Shown: positions 9,791 to 21,552 of the stretch, piece by piece
How positions within the stretch are numbered: the stretch's first letter is position 1
Layout: each line of letters starts with the position of its first letter
DNA from: Sophora flavescens
Taxonomy: Eukaryota > Streptophyta > Magnoliopsida > Fabales > Fabaceae
Assembly (NCBI GenBank): GCA_030762895.1
Contig: CM061069.1
Coordinates: forward strand, 22,087,630 to 22,151,629
Length of the DNA: 64,000 nt
Direction: 5' to 3'
Translations under genes and position numbers: made by a program
The notes under the pieces: generated by a model
What the model saw: only the letters and a program-made list of their open reading frames with translations
What the model was told of the DNA's origin: nothing
Databases searched by the model: none

Positions 9791-10950
9791 AGGTGAGTCG
9801 AGGCATAGATGAGGGAAAAGTTTCAGAGTTTAGGAGAGAGTCAGATGGGGTGTTAAGGTTTAGAGATCGGATATTTGTGCCAGAGGAATGAGAGATTAGG
9901 AAGATGATCTTAGAGGAGGCACGTAAAAGTAAGATGAGTTTTCACCCAGGAGACACCAAGATGTATTAGGATTTGAAGAAGATGTTTTGGTGGCCAAAGA
10001 TGAGTAAAGAAGTGACGGAGTATGTTCTATCATGTTTGGTTTGTCAGAAAGCTAATTAGAGCCTCAAAAGCCCGCAGGGTTGTTGCAGTCCTTTGATATC
10101 CCAGAGTGGAAGTGGTATAGTATAGCGATGGACTTTGTTAGGAAATAGTGAGGTTGCATGGTATGCCGTCAAGTATTCTCTCCGACCGGGATCCTAGGTA
10201 TACATCTAGATTTTGGATACAGTTACACAATGCTTTGGAAACAAAGTTGAAGATGATTTCTGCTTATCATCCTCAAACGAATGGACAGTCAGAGAGAACA
10301 ATTCAATCCTTGGAGGATCTTTTGAGAGCTTGTGTGGTGGAACATGTGGGTAGTTGGGATGAGTTCCTACCTTTGATTGAGTTCACATATAATAATAGTT
10401 TCCACAGTAGTATCGGGATGGCACCGTATGAGGCTTTGTATGGGAGAAAGTGCAGGACACCGTTAAGTTGGTATGAGACTGGCGAGAGCCAAGTGTTAGG
10501 TCCTGATATGGTACAGCAAACCACCGAACAAGTCGGGAAGATAAGGGAGAAAATGAAGGAAGCACGGGATAGGCAAAGGAGCTACAGTAACAAGTGGAGG
10601 AGACCCTTAGAGTTCCAAGAAGGTGATCACGTGTTCTTGAGAGTCACTCCGAAGACCGGAATTGGTAGAGCCATAAAGTCTAGAAAGCTCACTCCCTGCT
10701 TCATTGGACCATTTAAGATTCTTTGACGAATTGGTCCAGTAGCCTACCAGATGGCCTTACCGCCTAACCTTTCCAACCTTTACAATGTCTTTCATGTTTC
10801 CTAGTTGAGAAAATATTACCCAAATCCTTCTCATGTCATTGAGCCAGAGTCAATACAACTCCGAGAGAATCTTCAATATGAGGCTTTACCGTCTAAGATT
10901 GTAGATAGAATGATTAAAGAACTCTGTGGTAAACATATTCCCTTGGTCAA
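9791..10950 (+). pseudogene. Gypsy-1 integrase, split from its chromodomain
   Basis: The zinc-binding part lies near 9900-10060 (M-x-F-H-P-G, W-W-P-K-M and C-L-V-C-Q-K-A). Part of the catalytic core is missing: the sequence jumps at about 10139 from the M-D-F-V block to [12 protein letters not shown]. The rest reads well: [31 protein letters not shown] and the GPY/F-like F-I-G-P-F-K-I-L. Stops are TGA at 9889 and 10724, and TAG at 9967 and 10802. Coding stops at 10950, inside P-L-V, where the minus-strand Tekay-like element is inserted; the remainder resumes at 24598. Confidence 0.9.
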
Positions 10951-11477
10951 TGCGACACCCCCTTTTCAGGTATCACATTTTCGTAATATTACCTAAACAT
11001 CTAACTAAATAAAATATTAAATTGATGGTTTTTCTTCGGAAAATAATATACATTTTCTAATTCCTTATACTTCTTTTAAAATAGTGGTAAAAAATTTTTT
11101 TCTTTTTTTTTTCCGCACATGCATTTAAACATTCATAATATAATATACATCCCCATATATATATCACATATACTTTAATATTTTACACTTGACCCTTTTT
11201 GTACTAGGTCACCATCCGCTTGTCCAACATATTTTACATCATCAGAAATTTTTACAACTAAGTCATACTAAGTCATAGTGGGTGTATGAAAATACTACTC
11301 AAAACATGACTATCAGGAGTCACTAAGTCAGACTATCCTATAATTCCCACTCTTCCTAAAACTACTTCCTAAGCTGGTCACAACTATATAAAACCATTGG
11401 GAAGCCCAGTGTACACTCCCTCACCCCCTGATGATGTGTCTGGAGAGGATACAATGACCCCTCTCTCCAAGCAGACT

Positions 11478-11896
11478 CTAGACCCTTCGCCCCGCTATAG
11501 GAACATAGTCAGGATTTTCAACTGGATTCTCCTCTGGGTCTTCCTCCATCTCCTCAGGAATGTTTTCTGGAACTAATATAATAAGTGCAGGAGGTGATCC
11601 TGGTGCAACTTGCTGTAGTGGTTGAATGTACTGCGGCGGTTGAAGTTCCAGACTTCCATGTTGTACTAAATGCTGTAGTATCATCCAGATGGGTGGTAGC
11701 GATATCTCAATGGTTTCCCTGCTATGAACTAACTGTTGTGGTCCTTCAGAATCGTGTACCTCGGAGTGTCCTTAACGGACCAAGATAGGTAGCACTCCGA
11801 GCCCGGGTTGATAACCCGGCATCCCCTCTATCGGCGTTGTCAAACGTCGTGGATCGTACCCCCGAGTAGTTCAAATCCACTTCTTCCGGATCCATC
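11478..11896 (-). pseudogene. LTR-encoded ORF, degraded copy in the 3' LTR
   Basis: This is a copy of the ORF described at 20585-21096. It starts at the same ATG after an ACATTTTAG acceptor-like sequence (M-D-P-E-E-V-D-L), but small indels between 11760 and 11850 shift the frame. The C-terminal acidic and proline-rich part is cut early at P-I-A-G-R-R-V. Small changes unique to this copy explain its divergence from the other LTR. Confidence 0.6.
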
Positions 11897-12212
11897 TAAA
11901 ATGTTTGTAAGGGTGAGTTTCCCATATATAAGTTTTATAAGACAACCCCATGCACGACTCTCAAATAGCAATTACCAAATATTCACAATAGAATAACATG
12001 AATTCTAACATAGAAATGATATAATTCACAGGGCTTCATGCCCGATACCATCATCGTCGTTTTATCAAAATGCATGACACTTCTATATTCAATTTCTAAT
12101 TTGATACCTAATCTCCGGAGATCCCACAACTTTCTGTTTCGTTTCAAGGCGATCGAGGCTCGCACATGGCGCATTGTAAAAACGAACAAAACAATGCCCA
12201 AGAAAATAAATG

Positions 12213-12357
12213 GTGCACATCCCCATTCCCGATAGGATGTTCATGCCAGCACCTAACACAATTGTGCACATCCCCATTCCCGTTAGGATGCTCATGCAAA
12301 GCAAGACACAATTGTGCACATCCCCATTCCCGTTAGGATGCTCATGCAAAGCAATGA
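12213..12357 (-). repeat. Three 51-bp tandem repeats in the Tekay-like LTR
   Basis: The unit is GTGCACATCCCCATTCCCG followed by TTAGGATGCTCATGCAAAGC, present three times with few changes. The same array is at 21411-21552 in the other LTR. A related box (GCATGAGCACCCT ... GTGCAC) occurs in the gypsy-1 3' LTR near 26735-26772. Confidence 0.92.
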
Positions 12358-14786
12358 CACTATTCCATAATTAGGAAATAGAGGCACATATATACAATAT
12401 GGACACAAAGTCCTATCAAATTGGACACAAAGTCCTATCAATTTGGACACAAAGTCCTATAAAAGATACATTGATCCACTCCGGACCTCAATGATCATCA
12501 TCACCTGACACGTCTGTCATATACATTGATTCCCTCTGGATTCAATGCCATTTACATGACACAATGGCCATTAAATGCATGAGAAAAACTTTTATTCTCG
12601 TTTGTTTTCTTTATCGTAATAATCTTTCCTCGTCGAAGCACAAAGCTTAACGACCTTGCTTAATTCTTTTAATTAAGAATTTCTTATTAAAACAAATACA
12701 GGACACACAGTCCAAATCTTTTAATCTCAACATAGGACATACAGTCCGAATGCTCAATCACGAGACCCTTAAACCGGTGCACCAGTTTTGGGCTCGCGGA
12801 TATGGAACTCACACTGTCCACATCAACTTAGGACACACAGTCCCAAAAAAAAAAACTTTACAGGACACTCCGTCCCCTGACACAGATCCTTGATCTACGT
12901 GTCCATACAACACTAGAACCCCGACGTCTCGGTTTCTAGGCTCATTTATCTGCTTGTAAAACATTTTACTCAGTGAAAAACAAAACAAAAGCTTTGAAAA
13001 CTCATCCAAGTTTAACGGAATATTTTCACTGAATAAAAACATTGTTACATAAATTCTTTTTCTGAATTTCAAAAATCATTTATAATTTCCTTTGATTTCT
13101 AATTATTTCTCTTTAAGAAATAATTTCCAATAAAGATTAACAAAACAAAAATTTAAATAAATAAAATTATTAAATAAATAAATTTCGAAATTTTAAAATA
13201 ATTAAATATTTAATATTAAATAATATTAATTAAATAATATTACTTCTTTGCCAGATGTAATTGTTCTGACTGCTGTAAATATTATTTTTGGAACTTAATC
13301 ACTTTAAATAACATTTTATAATATACTTGAATTTATTATATAAAAATTAGAGCCTGTGAAAAATTTCACGGTTTTGCCCTTACTATTGCTTATTTACACT
13401 GTTTTCACAAAATATTATTAAAATAATATTATTTTTTTCATTTTTCTCAAAATTTTTTAAATTAATCCCTCTGATTAATTATCCAAGCTTATTAAGGTTT
13501 TTATCCTTAATTAAAATTTTTAACACTGACCAATGTCAGGTTAATCAGTCCAACACTCAACAGCAGATAAATTCCAATCACTAAATGACATGGCATATAT
13601 CAATTTATGACATACATCTCAATTATAATATAAACAAATAATCATAATCATGTAAGTTCACACATCACTTCAATTCAATTACTCAGATAAACATCACATC
13701 AATTTAAAAATTAATAGTACACACTATAATATAATAACTATTGCATACATAAAATTAATACATGACTCCACATATATGCATGAGATTATCTCAACTCCTC
13801 AGGCATACCCCCCTTACCTCTTGAAGACCACACTATATTTCCTGTTACTGTTCTGATTTTGTTCTGATTTTTCTCCGTCAGCTTGACTCAGCTAACTCAG
13901 TTATTTCCTTCAAACGAATTACAACCAAAATAAATCAAATTAAACAACAATACTCTTAGTTTATGAAGGTTAGGGTTCGGCTTCAACCCATTATCTAAGT
14001 TAGAAAATTTAAAGTTTGATTAACTTAAAGATTAATGATCCATAAGTTAATTAAGCATGATTAATCACTTTAATCATGATTATGAACTAAGACATGAACT
14101 AAACCCTTCTAGTTCTAAGAACTAGGGTTCGGTTTTCATCAAGCTCCATAGGCTAGGAATTTTAAAACTTCATCAACTTTTGGGATTTAATCAATTTACA
14201 ACACTTAGGGTTTGATTCAAGTGTTACAAACAACTTTGAATCACAAAACCCTTGAGTTCACAAATCTAGGGTTTCGGTTTTTGATGAGATAAATAGGTTA
14301 AAAGTTGATTTTCTTGATCTTCTATACATTTGAATACAAGAACTAGCAAGATACAAAAGGATTGAATCATGAATCAAGTCTTGAAAATGAAACAAAACCT
14401 AAGAACTCCAAGGTAACCTAGGTTCGGCCATAACAAAAAATCAAGGAAAGAAATTTCTCATGATCTTGTGCTTCTAGATGATGAAAGTAGAGATGATTAT
14501 AAGATCATAGAAATTGGTTTCATGTCAAAAGGATTTTTCTAGAATTAGTTATGAATTTTTGAATCTAACTTCAAAAACTTTAAACAAGTGAAAGAACATA
14601 GGATTCTTAGTCATGAATCTCTCAAAAGTTGTGAAGAGAAATGATTTATATGATAAGAGAGTAAGGTATTACCTCTTGTTGATCCAAGAAAACAAGATTC
14701 GGATGAGGTTTCTTTGAATTTGGCTATGGTGTTTCTTATGGAAACTTATGAACTTTGAAGAAAAAGAACTTGAAAATGGAGGATGA

Positions 14787-14795
14787 CTATTTATA
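14787..14795 (-). promoter_or_regulatory. TATA box of the Tekay-like LTR promoter (3' LTR copy)
   Basis: TATAAATAG on the minus strand is preserved in both LTRs (also 23997-24005). It is the likely U3/R promoter for this element. Confidence 0.6.
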
Positions 14796-15414
14796 TGTAG
14801 AAGACAACAAATTTTGAGAAGATGCACTATTGAAGCCGTGAGGATGGGGCAAAGTTTTGGAGTCAATTTGTCAAATGGCATTTGGTAGTAATTGTCATAA
14901 AAAGACAAGGGTATTTTGGTCATTTCACAACAAAATTAAATGTTGCCATAAATGTGTCATTTATTGCCATTTATGATAGGATAGACTTGTCATAAATGCT
15001 CGTCAAGTCAGTCAATCCAATGTCTCTGCTACTTTGCCGACTTCCCGATTCATCTGACTCAGGCCCTGCCTAGAGACATCTTGTCGTATAGGCCCGTAAC
15101 AAATATAATATTTTAATTTTTTTACCAAAATTTTCAAAACTTCCAGTATCGTAGTAAATATGATAAAAACATTTTTCATCTCGTTCACGACTCAAAATTA
15201 GGTCTTCTGAGCAGTAAACTTTTACTGTCAGTGAAAACGCAGACAGGGTTCCATCCGAATTTTCAACCCAAAATTGCATCGTAACCCTAAGATATAAAAT
15301 ATGACAGGAAAATAACAGTATTTTCCCCAAAACAATTTTCTAGGTCTCGGATAAAAATATATTTATATATATTAATTACCGACACTAGAAAGCAGTGAAA
15401 ATCGGGGTGTTACA

Positions 15415-15436
15415 TTACTACCCCACTAAAAAAAAA
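15415..15436 (-). other. Tekay-like polypurine tract
   Basis: On the minus strand a run of A is followed by AGTGGGGTAGTAA, directly next to the 3' LTR. This is the position for the plus-strand primer. Confidence 0.8.
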
Positions 15437-15450
15437 TTTCGTCCTCGAAA

Positions 15451-16650
15451 TTACGTACCTGTAAAAAGTTCAGGATACTGTAATCTCATCTTTTCCTCAG
15501 CTACCCACGTCGCTTCTCCAGTAGTTTCATTCCAAATAACTTTAACTAATGAGATTTGCTTACCCCTGAGCTGCTTAATCATCTTATCTTCGATTCGTAC
15601 AGGTGAAGTCTCATAAGACAAGTTTTCTTTTAATTGTACTTCATCGTGTTCGATTATATGTGATGGATCAGGAATATACTTCCTTAGTTGTGAAACATGG
15701 AACACATCATGAATATTTGAAAGAAAAGGCGGCAATGAAATTTTATAGGCTACTCGACCAACACGACGAAGAATTTGGTATGGTCCAATGAATTTAGGAG
15801 TGAGTTTTCTGGATTTAATAACCCTACCTACCCCAGTCATTGGTGTGACTCTCAGAAATACATGTTCACCTTCTTCAAACTCGAGAGGTCGTCTCCTTTG
15901 ATCTGAATAACTCTTCTGTCTACTTTGTGCTGTTTTCATCCTTTCACGGATTTGTTTTACTTTTTCTGTCGTCTGTTGTACGATTTCAGGCCCTAACATC
16001 ATACTCTCTCCGTCTTGGTACCAACACAAAGGTGTTTGACATTTCCTTCCGTACAAAGCCTCATAGGGTGCCATCCCTATACTTGAATGAAAACTGTTGT
16101 TATATGTGAATTCAATCAGCGGTAACAAATCATCCCAACTTCCTCGATGATCTAAAACACATGCTCTCAGCAAATCTTCTAATGATTGAATCGTTCTTTC
16201 CGTTTGTCCATCAGTTTGAGGATGATAAGCTGAACTTAACCTTAACTTAGTTCCTAAGGCTAGATGCAAACTTCCCCAAAAACGTGAAGTAAACTTTGGA
16301 TCTCTATCTGACACAATACTTGATGGTATCCCATGTAATCTGATTACTTCCTTTATATAGATATCCGTCAATTTCTCTACTGTATAATTTATCTTAACAG
16401 GTAAGAAATGTGCTTATTTCATTAGCCTGTCAACAATTACCCAAATTGAATCAAAGCCTTTAGAAGTTCGTGGTAAACTTACCACAAAATCCATTGATAT
16501 ACTGTCCCACTTCCATTCTGGTATATCTAATGATATAAGCATACCTCCAGGCCTTTGATGTTCCACCTTTGCTTTTTGACACGTCAGACAAGATGCAACG
16601 TATTCTGCTACTTGCTTTTTCATGCCTGGCCACCAAAATCTTTGTTTCAA
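15451..16650 (-). pseudogene. Tekay-like integrase with C-terminal chromodomain
   Basis: Read on the minus strand, the zinc-binding part ends with [12 protein letters not shown] (16600-16540). The catalytic core has M-D-F-V, then S-D-R-D-P-K-F-T-S-R-F-W, then A-Y-H-P-Q-T-D-G-Q-T-E-R-T-I. The GPY/F-like module is F-I-G-P-Y-Q-I-L. The last 35 residues (about 15560-15451) form a chromodomain-like tail: V-K-V-I-W-N, then A-T-W-V-A-E-E-K-M-R and Y-P-E-L-F. Chromodomains of this type are thought to target integration to methylated-histone chromatin. A TAA near 16412 interrupts the core; the large block 16371-15451 is open. Confidence 0.92.
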
Positions 16651-18393
16651 GTCTTAGTACATCTTCTTCGATCCAGGATGAATACTTAACTTACTCTTAT
16701 GAGATTCATCTAAAATCATCTTTCTCATCTCAGGATTATCAGGTACACATATTCGTCCATTGCACCTTAAGATATGATCTGATCCCAAACTAAATTCTGC
16801 AACCTTTCCTTGTTTCATCAATTCCCTCTTTTCTTGAAGATAGACATCCGAATTTTGTCGTTCTCGGATTTCTTCCATTAATCCACTAGAAATTTTGATC
16901 ATTCCCACACTGATCTTCTCTTTATCAAATTCCATAATCAAATTGAGATCACGGAACTCTTCTATTAATTTCAATTCCCTTACCATCATAACTGAGATAT
17001 GAATGGCTTTTCTGCTAAGTGCGTCAGCTACAACATTAGCCTTTCCAGGATGATACTGCAATTTGAAATCGTAATCTTTTAAAAATTCCATCCAACGTCT
17101 TTGTCTCATGTTGAGCTCCTTCTGATCAAACAGATACTTTAAACTTTTGTGGTCACTGAAGATATCGAATATTGCTCCGTACAAATAATGCCTCCATATC
17201 TTTAGTGCAAAAACCACTGCAGCCAACTCCAGATCATGCGTCGGATAATTTCTTTCATGTGTCTTCAATTGACGTGATGCGTAAGCTACAACTTTCCTAT
17301 GTTGCATCAACACACATCCTAAACCTTGATAAGAAGCATCACAATACACTTCGTAAGGTTCATTTGGTTCAGAAGATTAAACTGGTGAAGTTGTCAATTG
17401 TTCCTTGATCTTCTGAAAACTTTCTTCACATTTGTCTTCCCACACAAAAGGTTGATCTTTTCTCGTAAGCAAAGTCAACGGCGCAACTATCTTGGAAAAT
17501 CCTTCAATAAATCTTCTATAGTAACCGGCTAAACCCACAAAACTTCTGATCTCCGTTACTGTCTTTGGTCTTTCCCAAGAAAGTACCGCTTCCACTTTTG
17601 CAGGATCGACAGCAATGCCTTCCTCGGTAATCACATGTCCTAAAAATTTCACTTCCTTAAGCCAAAATTCACACTTAGACAATTTCGCATACAGAACTTT
17701 ATCACGCAAAATCTGTAAAACTTGTTGCAAATGTTCTTTATGTTCCTCATTACTCTTAGAGTAAATAAGAATGTCATCGATGAACACCACAACAAACTTA
17801 TCAAGAAACGGACGAAAAATCCGGTTCATATAGTCCATGAAAACGGCTGGTGCATTGGTTACTCCGAATGGCATTACGAGATATTCATAATGTTCGTAAC
17901 AAGTTCTGAACGCAGTTTTTGGAATATCTTCACTTTTTACTCTAATTTGATGATAACCTGTCCTCAAGTCAATCTTCGAGAACACAACAGCTCCTCGCAA
18001 TTGATCCATCAGATCATCTATACGCGGTAACGGATACTTATTCTTAATCGTCACTTTATTGAGTTGTCGAAAATCCACACAAAGTCTCGAACCTCCATCC
18101 TTCTTTCTTACTAACAGAACTGGTGCTCCCCACGGAGAAACACTTGGTCGAATGAATTGTTTTGACAAAAGATCCTCTAATCGAGTTTTCAATTCAACAA
18201 GCTCTGTAGGCGCCATCCTATACGGAGAAATAGAAATCGGCCCTGTTCCTGGTATCAAATCGATGGAGAATTCAATTTCTCTTATTGGCGGCAATCCAGG
18301 GACATCATTAGGAAACACATCCGGAAATTCTCTCACAATAGGCAGAGTACTCAAATCAATCTCCCTCTCGACTTCTAAGTTAGTTAAAAGCAT
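16651..18393 (-). pseudogene. Tekay-like reverse transcriptase and RNase H
   Basis: RT (18393-17377) is open and contains [43 protein letters not shown] and the catalytic F-I-D-D (near 17777). The thumb includes [12 protein letters not shown]. RNase H (17349-16654) contains [20 protein letters not shown] and F-S-D-H-K-S-L, then the A-D-A-L-S-R tether. Single stops separate the blocks: TAA near 17362 and TAA near 16652, the latter at M-Y-x-D-L-K where related elements have an ordinary residue. Otherwise the domains are well kept. Confidence 0.94.
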
Positions 18394-19985
18394 GTATCCC
18401 TGACCTCTTTCTCTCGAAAAAGTTCTTATATGGTTGGTAGATAAAATTCCGGGAAATCTCGGGATCGGGAAAAACTAGAGTCTTATTTGCACAATCTAAC
18501 ATAATATGGTTGGAAGATAACCAATCCATGCCTAAAATTACATCTAACTGTAGTAAAGGCTGGCCTATCTATTCAAAAAGAAAATGTCTATCGTGAATTA
18601 CTATAGGACACTTCTGACATCTAGAATTCACAACAACTGGCCTAGCAGATTGGAGTTGAAACAATCAAGTCATAGGACAAAGAAGAAATAGGCAATTTCA
18701 AATGTTTCACAACATCCATCGAAATAAAGGAATGCGTCGCACCTGAATCAAAAAGTACAGTTAAGAGATTACCAGTTATGTCGCAACTACCTTGTATGAG
18801 ATCGTCAGAATTAGAAGCCTCAGCACCACTCATGGTGTAAACTCTCCCCTTAGCTATCGGTTTATTGGTCTTGGCAGTATTGACAACTGGTGTAGTCCTT
18901 GGTTTACCACAGTCTCTAGCCATATGTCCCACCTTACCACAAGTATAACACCTGGTTACTTTCACTGGACAATTATTCGCCATATGATTTGGGTCTCCAC
19001 ACTTGAAACATTTTCTGATTGTGTTTTGATTTTGATTCTTCTGGCCTCCATCACTTGATGCAGTAGCTACTGGATAATAGGGTTGTTGATAACGATTATT
19101 TCCTGGTGCTCGATAATACGGTTTACTCTGGACCTGCTTCCCTTTCTGGTTCTGGTATTGTCCTTTAGATTTTGATGGTCCTCCCGCATATCCTCTGTTA
19201 TCTCTTCCCTTCCTCATTTGCTCTATCTTTCTACACTTCTCCACCAAAGCTTGAAAATTCCTGATTTCCAACGGAAGTACAGATTCCTTAATCTCGAACC
19301 GTAATCCTGCTTCAAAACGTTCACACTTCCAATCTTCATCCGGATTGTTTTGGAAAAAGCGAAAGTATTTGGCCAATGACTCGAATTTAGCTGCATACTC
19401 TCCCACAGTTAAATCCCTTTGAGATAAACGTAAAAATTCCTGCTCCTTCTCTGCTCGAGCGCTTTGTGGAAAATACTTATTCAGAAACATGTTTTTAAAT
19501 ATCTCCCAAGTAATCACTTGATTTTATACTTCTAATAGTTGCTTAGTACCTCTCCACCAATATTCAGCATCTCCTAACAGCAAATGGGTAGCATACGGTA
19601 CCTTCACTCCTTCTGGACTATTAATCAATTCAAAAATCTTTTCCACTTCCTGAATCCATAAGTCAGCCTTAACAGGATCCACATCTCCATGAAATTGTGG
19701 AGGATTCTGGCGTCTAAAAGCAGTAAGACTTCTACCTTCAGCAGCCTGTTCCGCTCGAATTTGTTCCTGCAAATTCTGGGCAGCCATCGTTGCAGTTTGT
19801 TGTATAATAGCAGCAGCTACATCCGCCATTGCTTGTGCAGCAAAGTTCATACCTCCTCCTTCTTCATAATTTTCCTCAAAATTCTCTTGACCATTAATAT
19901 GACCACCTCTACGACCTCTTCCTCGACCACGTCCACGACCACATCCAAGTCCACCCTCTGGTTCCATAACTGACCTACAAGACAT
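18394..19985 (-). pseudogene. Tekay-like gag and protease
   Basis: Minus strand. The start is near 19985 or at the internal M-E-P-E-G-G (19967). The N terminus is Gly/Arg-rich, then comes the gag core (D-L-W-I-Q-E-V-E-K-I-F near 19660, V-I-T-W-E-I-F near 19510). Two zinc knuckles lie near 19010-18905: C-F-K-C-G-D-P-N-H-M-A-N-N-C and C-Y-T-C-G-K-V-G-H-M-A-R-D-C. The protease motif is D-S-G-A-T-H-S near 18755. A TAA near 19520 breaks gag, a frameshift near 18645 breaks the protease, and a TAG near 18568 precedes the D-V-I-L-G-M-D-W-L block at 18550-18510. It is non-functional but only lightly damaged. Confidence 0.93.
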
Positions 19986-20135
19986 AATCAGTTAAATGGC
20001 AACCAGAAAATAAGACTTTAATCTAATAACTAACACATATTACTTCTAAGAAGTAATTCAAACAATTCTCTTCAGAGATCACACAACATCAACACAACAG
20101 ACCTACTCCCAAAGATTTCCCGAAAGACTCGACCA

Positions 20136-20147
20136 GCTCTGATACCA
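20136..20147 (-). other. Tekay-like primer binding site (tRNA-iMet)
   Basis: TGGTATCAGAGC on the minus strand lies 5 bp from the 5' LTR end. This is an exact match to the common plant tRNA-iMet primer site. Confidence 0.95.
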
Positions 20148-20584
20148 CTTAATGCGACACCCCCTTTTCAGGTATCACATTTTCGTAATATTACCTAAAC
20201 ATCTAACTAAATAAAATATTAAATTGCTGTTTTTTCTTCGGAAAATAATATACATTTTCTAATTCCTTATACTTCTTTTAAAATAGTGGTAAAAAAAAAT
20301 TTCTTTTTTTTTTCCGCACATGCATTTAAACATTCATAATATATTATACATCCCCATATATATATCACATATACTTTAATATTTTACACTTGACCCTTTT
20401 TGTACTAGGTCACCATCCGCTTGTCCAACATATTTTACATCATCAGAAATTTTTACAACTAAGTCATACTAAGTCATAGTGGGTGTCTGAAAATACTACT
20501 CAAAACATGACTATCAGGAGTCACTAAGTCAGACTATCCTATAATTCCCACTCTTCCTAAAACTACTTCCTAAGCTGGTCACAA

Positions 20585-21096
20585 CTATATAAAACCATTG
20601 GGAAGCCCAGTGTACACTCCCTCACCCCCTGATGATGTGTCTGGAGAGGATACAACAGCCCCCTCTCCAGCAGCTCCAGACCCTTCGTCTGCTATAGGAA
20701 CATAGTCAGGATTTTCAACTGGATTCTCCTCTGGGTCTTCCTCCATCTCCTCAGGAATGTTTTCTGGAACTAATATAATAAGTGCAGGAGGTGATCCTGG
20801 TGCAACTTGCTGTAGTGGTTGAATGTACTGCGGCGGTTGGTGTTCCAGACTTCCATGTTGTACTAAATGCTGTAGTATCATCCAGATGGGTGGTAGCGAT
20901 ATCTCAATGGTTTCCCTGCTATGAACTAACTGTTGTGGTCCTTCAAAGAATCTGTACCTCGGAGTGTCCTTAACGGACCAGTATAGGTAGCACTCCGAGC
21001 CCCGGGGTTGATAACCCAGGCATCCCCTCTATCAGCGTTGTCAAACGTCAGGGATCGTACCCCCGAGTAGTTCAAATCCACTTCTTCCGGATCCAT
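20585..21096 (-). pseudogene. LTR-encoded ORF of the Tekay-like element (unknown protein)
   Basis: A reading frame lies wholly inside the 5' LTR, in the sense of the element and about 3 kb downstream of its TATA box. The ATG at 21096 follows ACATTTTAG, a good splice acceptor. The N-terminal part reads M-D-P-E-E-V-D-L, then D-A-W-V-I-N-P-G-x-R-S-A-T-Y-T-G-P-L. After one frameshift near 20950 it continues Y-R-F-F-E-G-P-Q-Q-L, L-P-P-I-W-M-I-L-Q-H, and ends in an acidic, proline-rich tail (E-E-D-P-E-E-N-P-V-E-N-P-D-Y-V-P) with a Gly/Ser-rich end. The gypsy-1 LTR has a related ORF (32301-32915) with the same W-[VL]-[IV]-[ND]-P-x-x-R-x-x-x-Y-T-G motif. I recognise no known domain. A spliced accessory protein is an inference. 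Confidence 0.55.
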
Positions 21097-21410
21097 CTAA
21101 AATGTTTGTAAGGGTGAGTTTCCCATATATAAGTTTTATAAGACAACCCCATGCACGACTCTCAAATAGCAATTACCAAATATTCACAATAGAATAACAT
21201 GAATTCTAACAGTAAAATGATATAATTCACAGGGCTTCATGCCCGACAGTCATCGTCGTTTTATAAAAATGCATGACACTTCTATATTCAATTTCTAATT
21301 TGATACCTAATCTCCGGAGATCCCACAACTTTCTGTTTCGTTTCAAGCTGATCAGGCTCGCACATGGCGCATTGTAAAAACGAACAAAACAATGCCCAAG
21401 AAAATAAATG

Positions 21411-21552
21411 GTGCACATCCCCATTCCCGATAGGATGTTCATGCCAGCACCTAACACAATTGTGCACATCCCCATTCCCGTTAGGATGCTCATGCAAAGC
21501 AAGACACAATTGTGCACATCCCCATTCCCGTTAGGATGCTCATGCAAAGCAA
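21411..21552 (-). repeat. Three 51-bp tandem repeats, 5' LTR copy
   Basis: This is the same array as 12213-12357. Confidence 0.92.

Larger units (their letters stand above)
10951..15414 (-). repeat. Tekay-like 3' LTR (4464 bp)
   Basis: It is TG...CA bounded and almost identical to 20153-24597. It holds a degraded copy of the LTR ORF (11478-11896), three 51-bp tandem repeats (12213-12357), GGACACAAAGTCCTAT repeats (12400-12466) and a minus-strand TATA box at 14787-14795. The stretch 12480-14660 is AT-rich with no coding signal. Confidence 0.96.
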
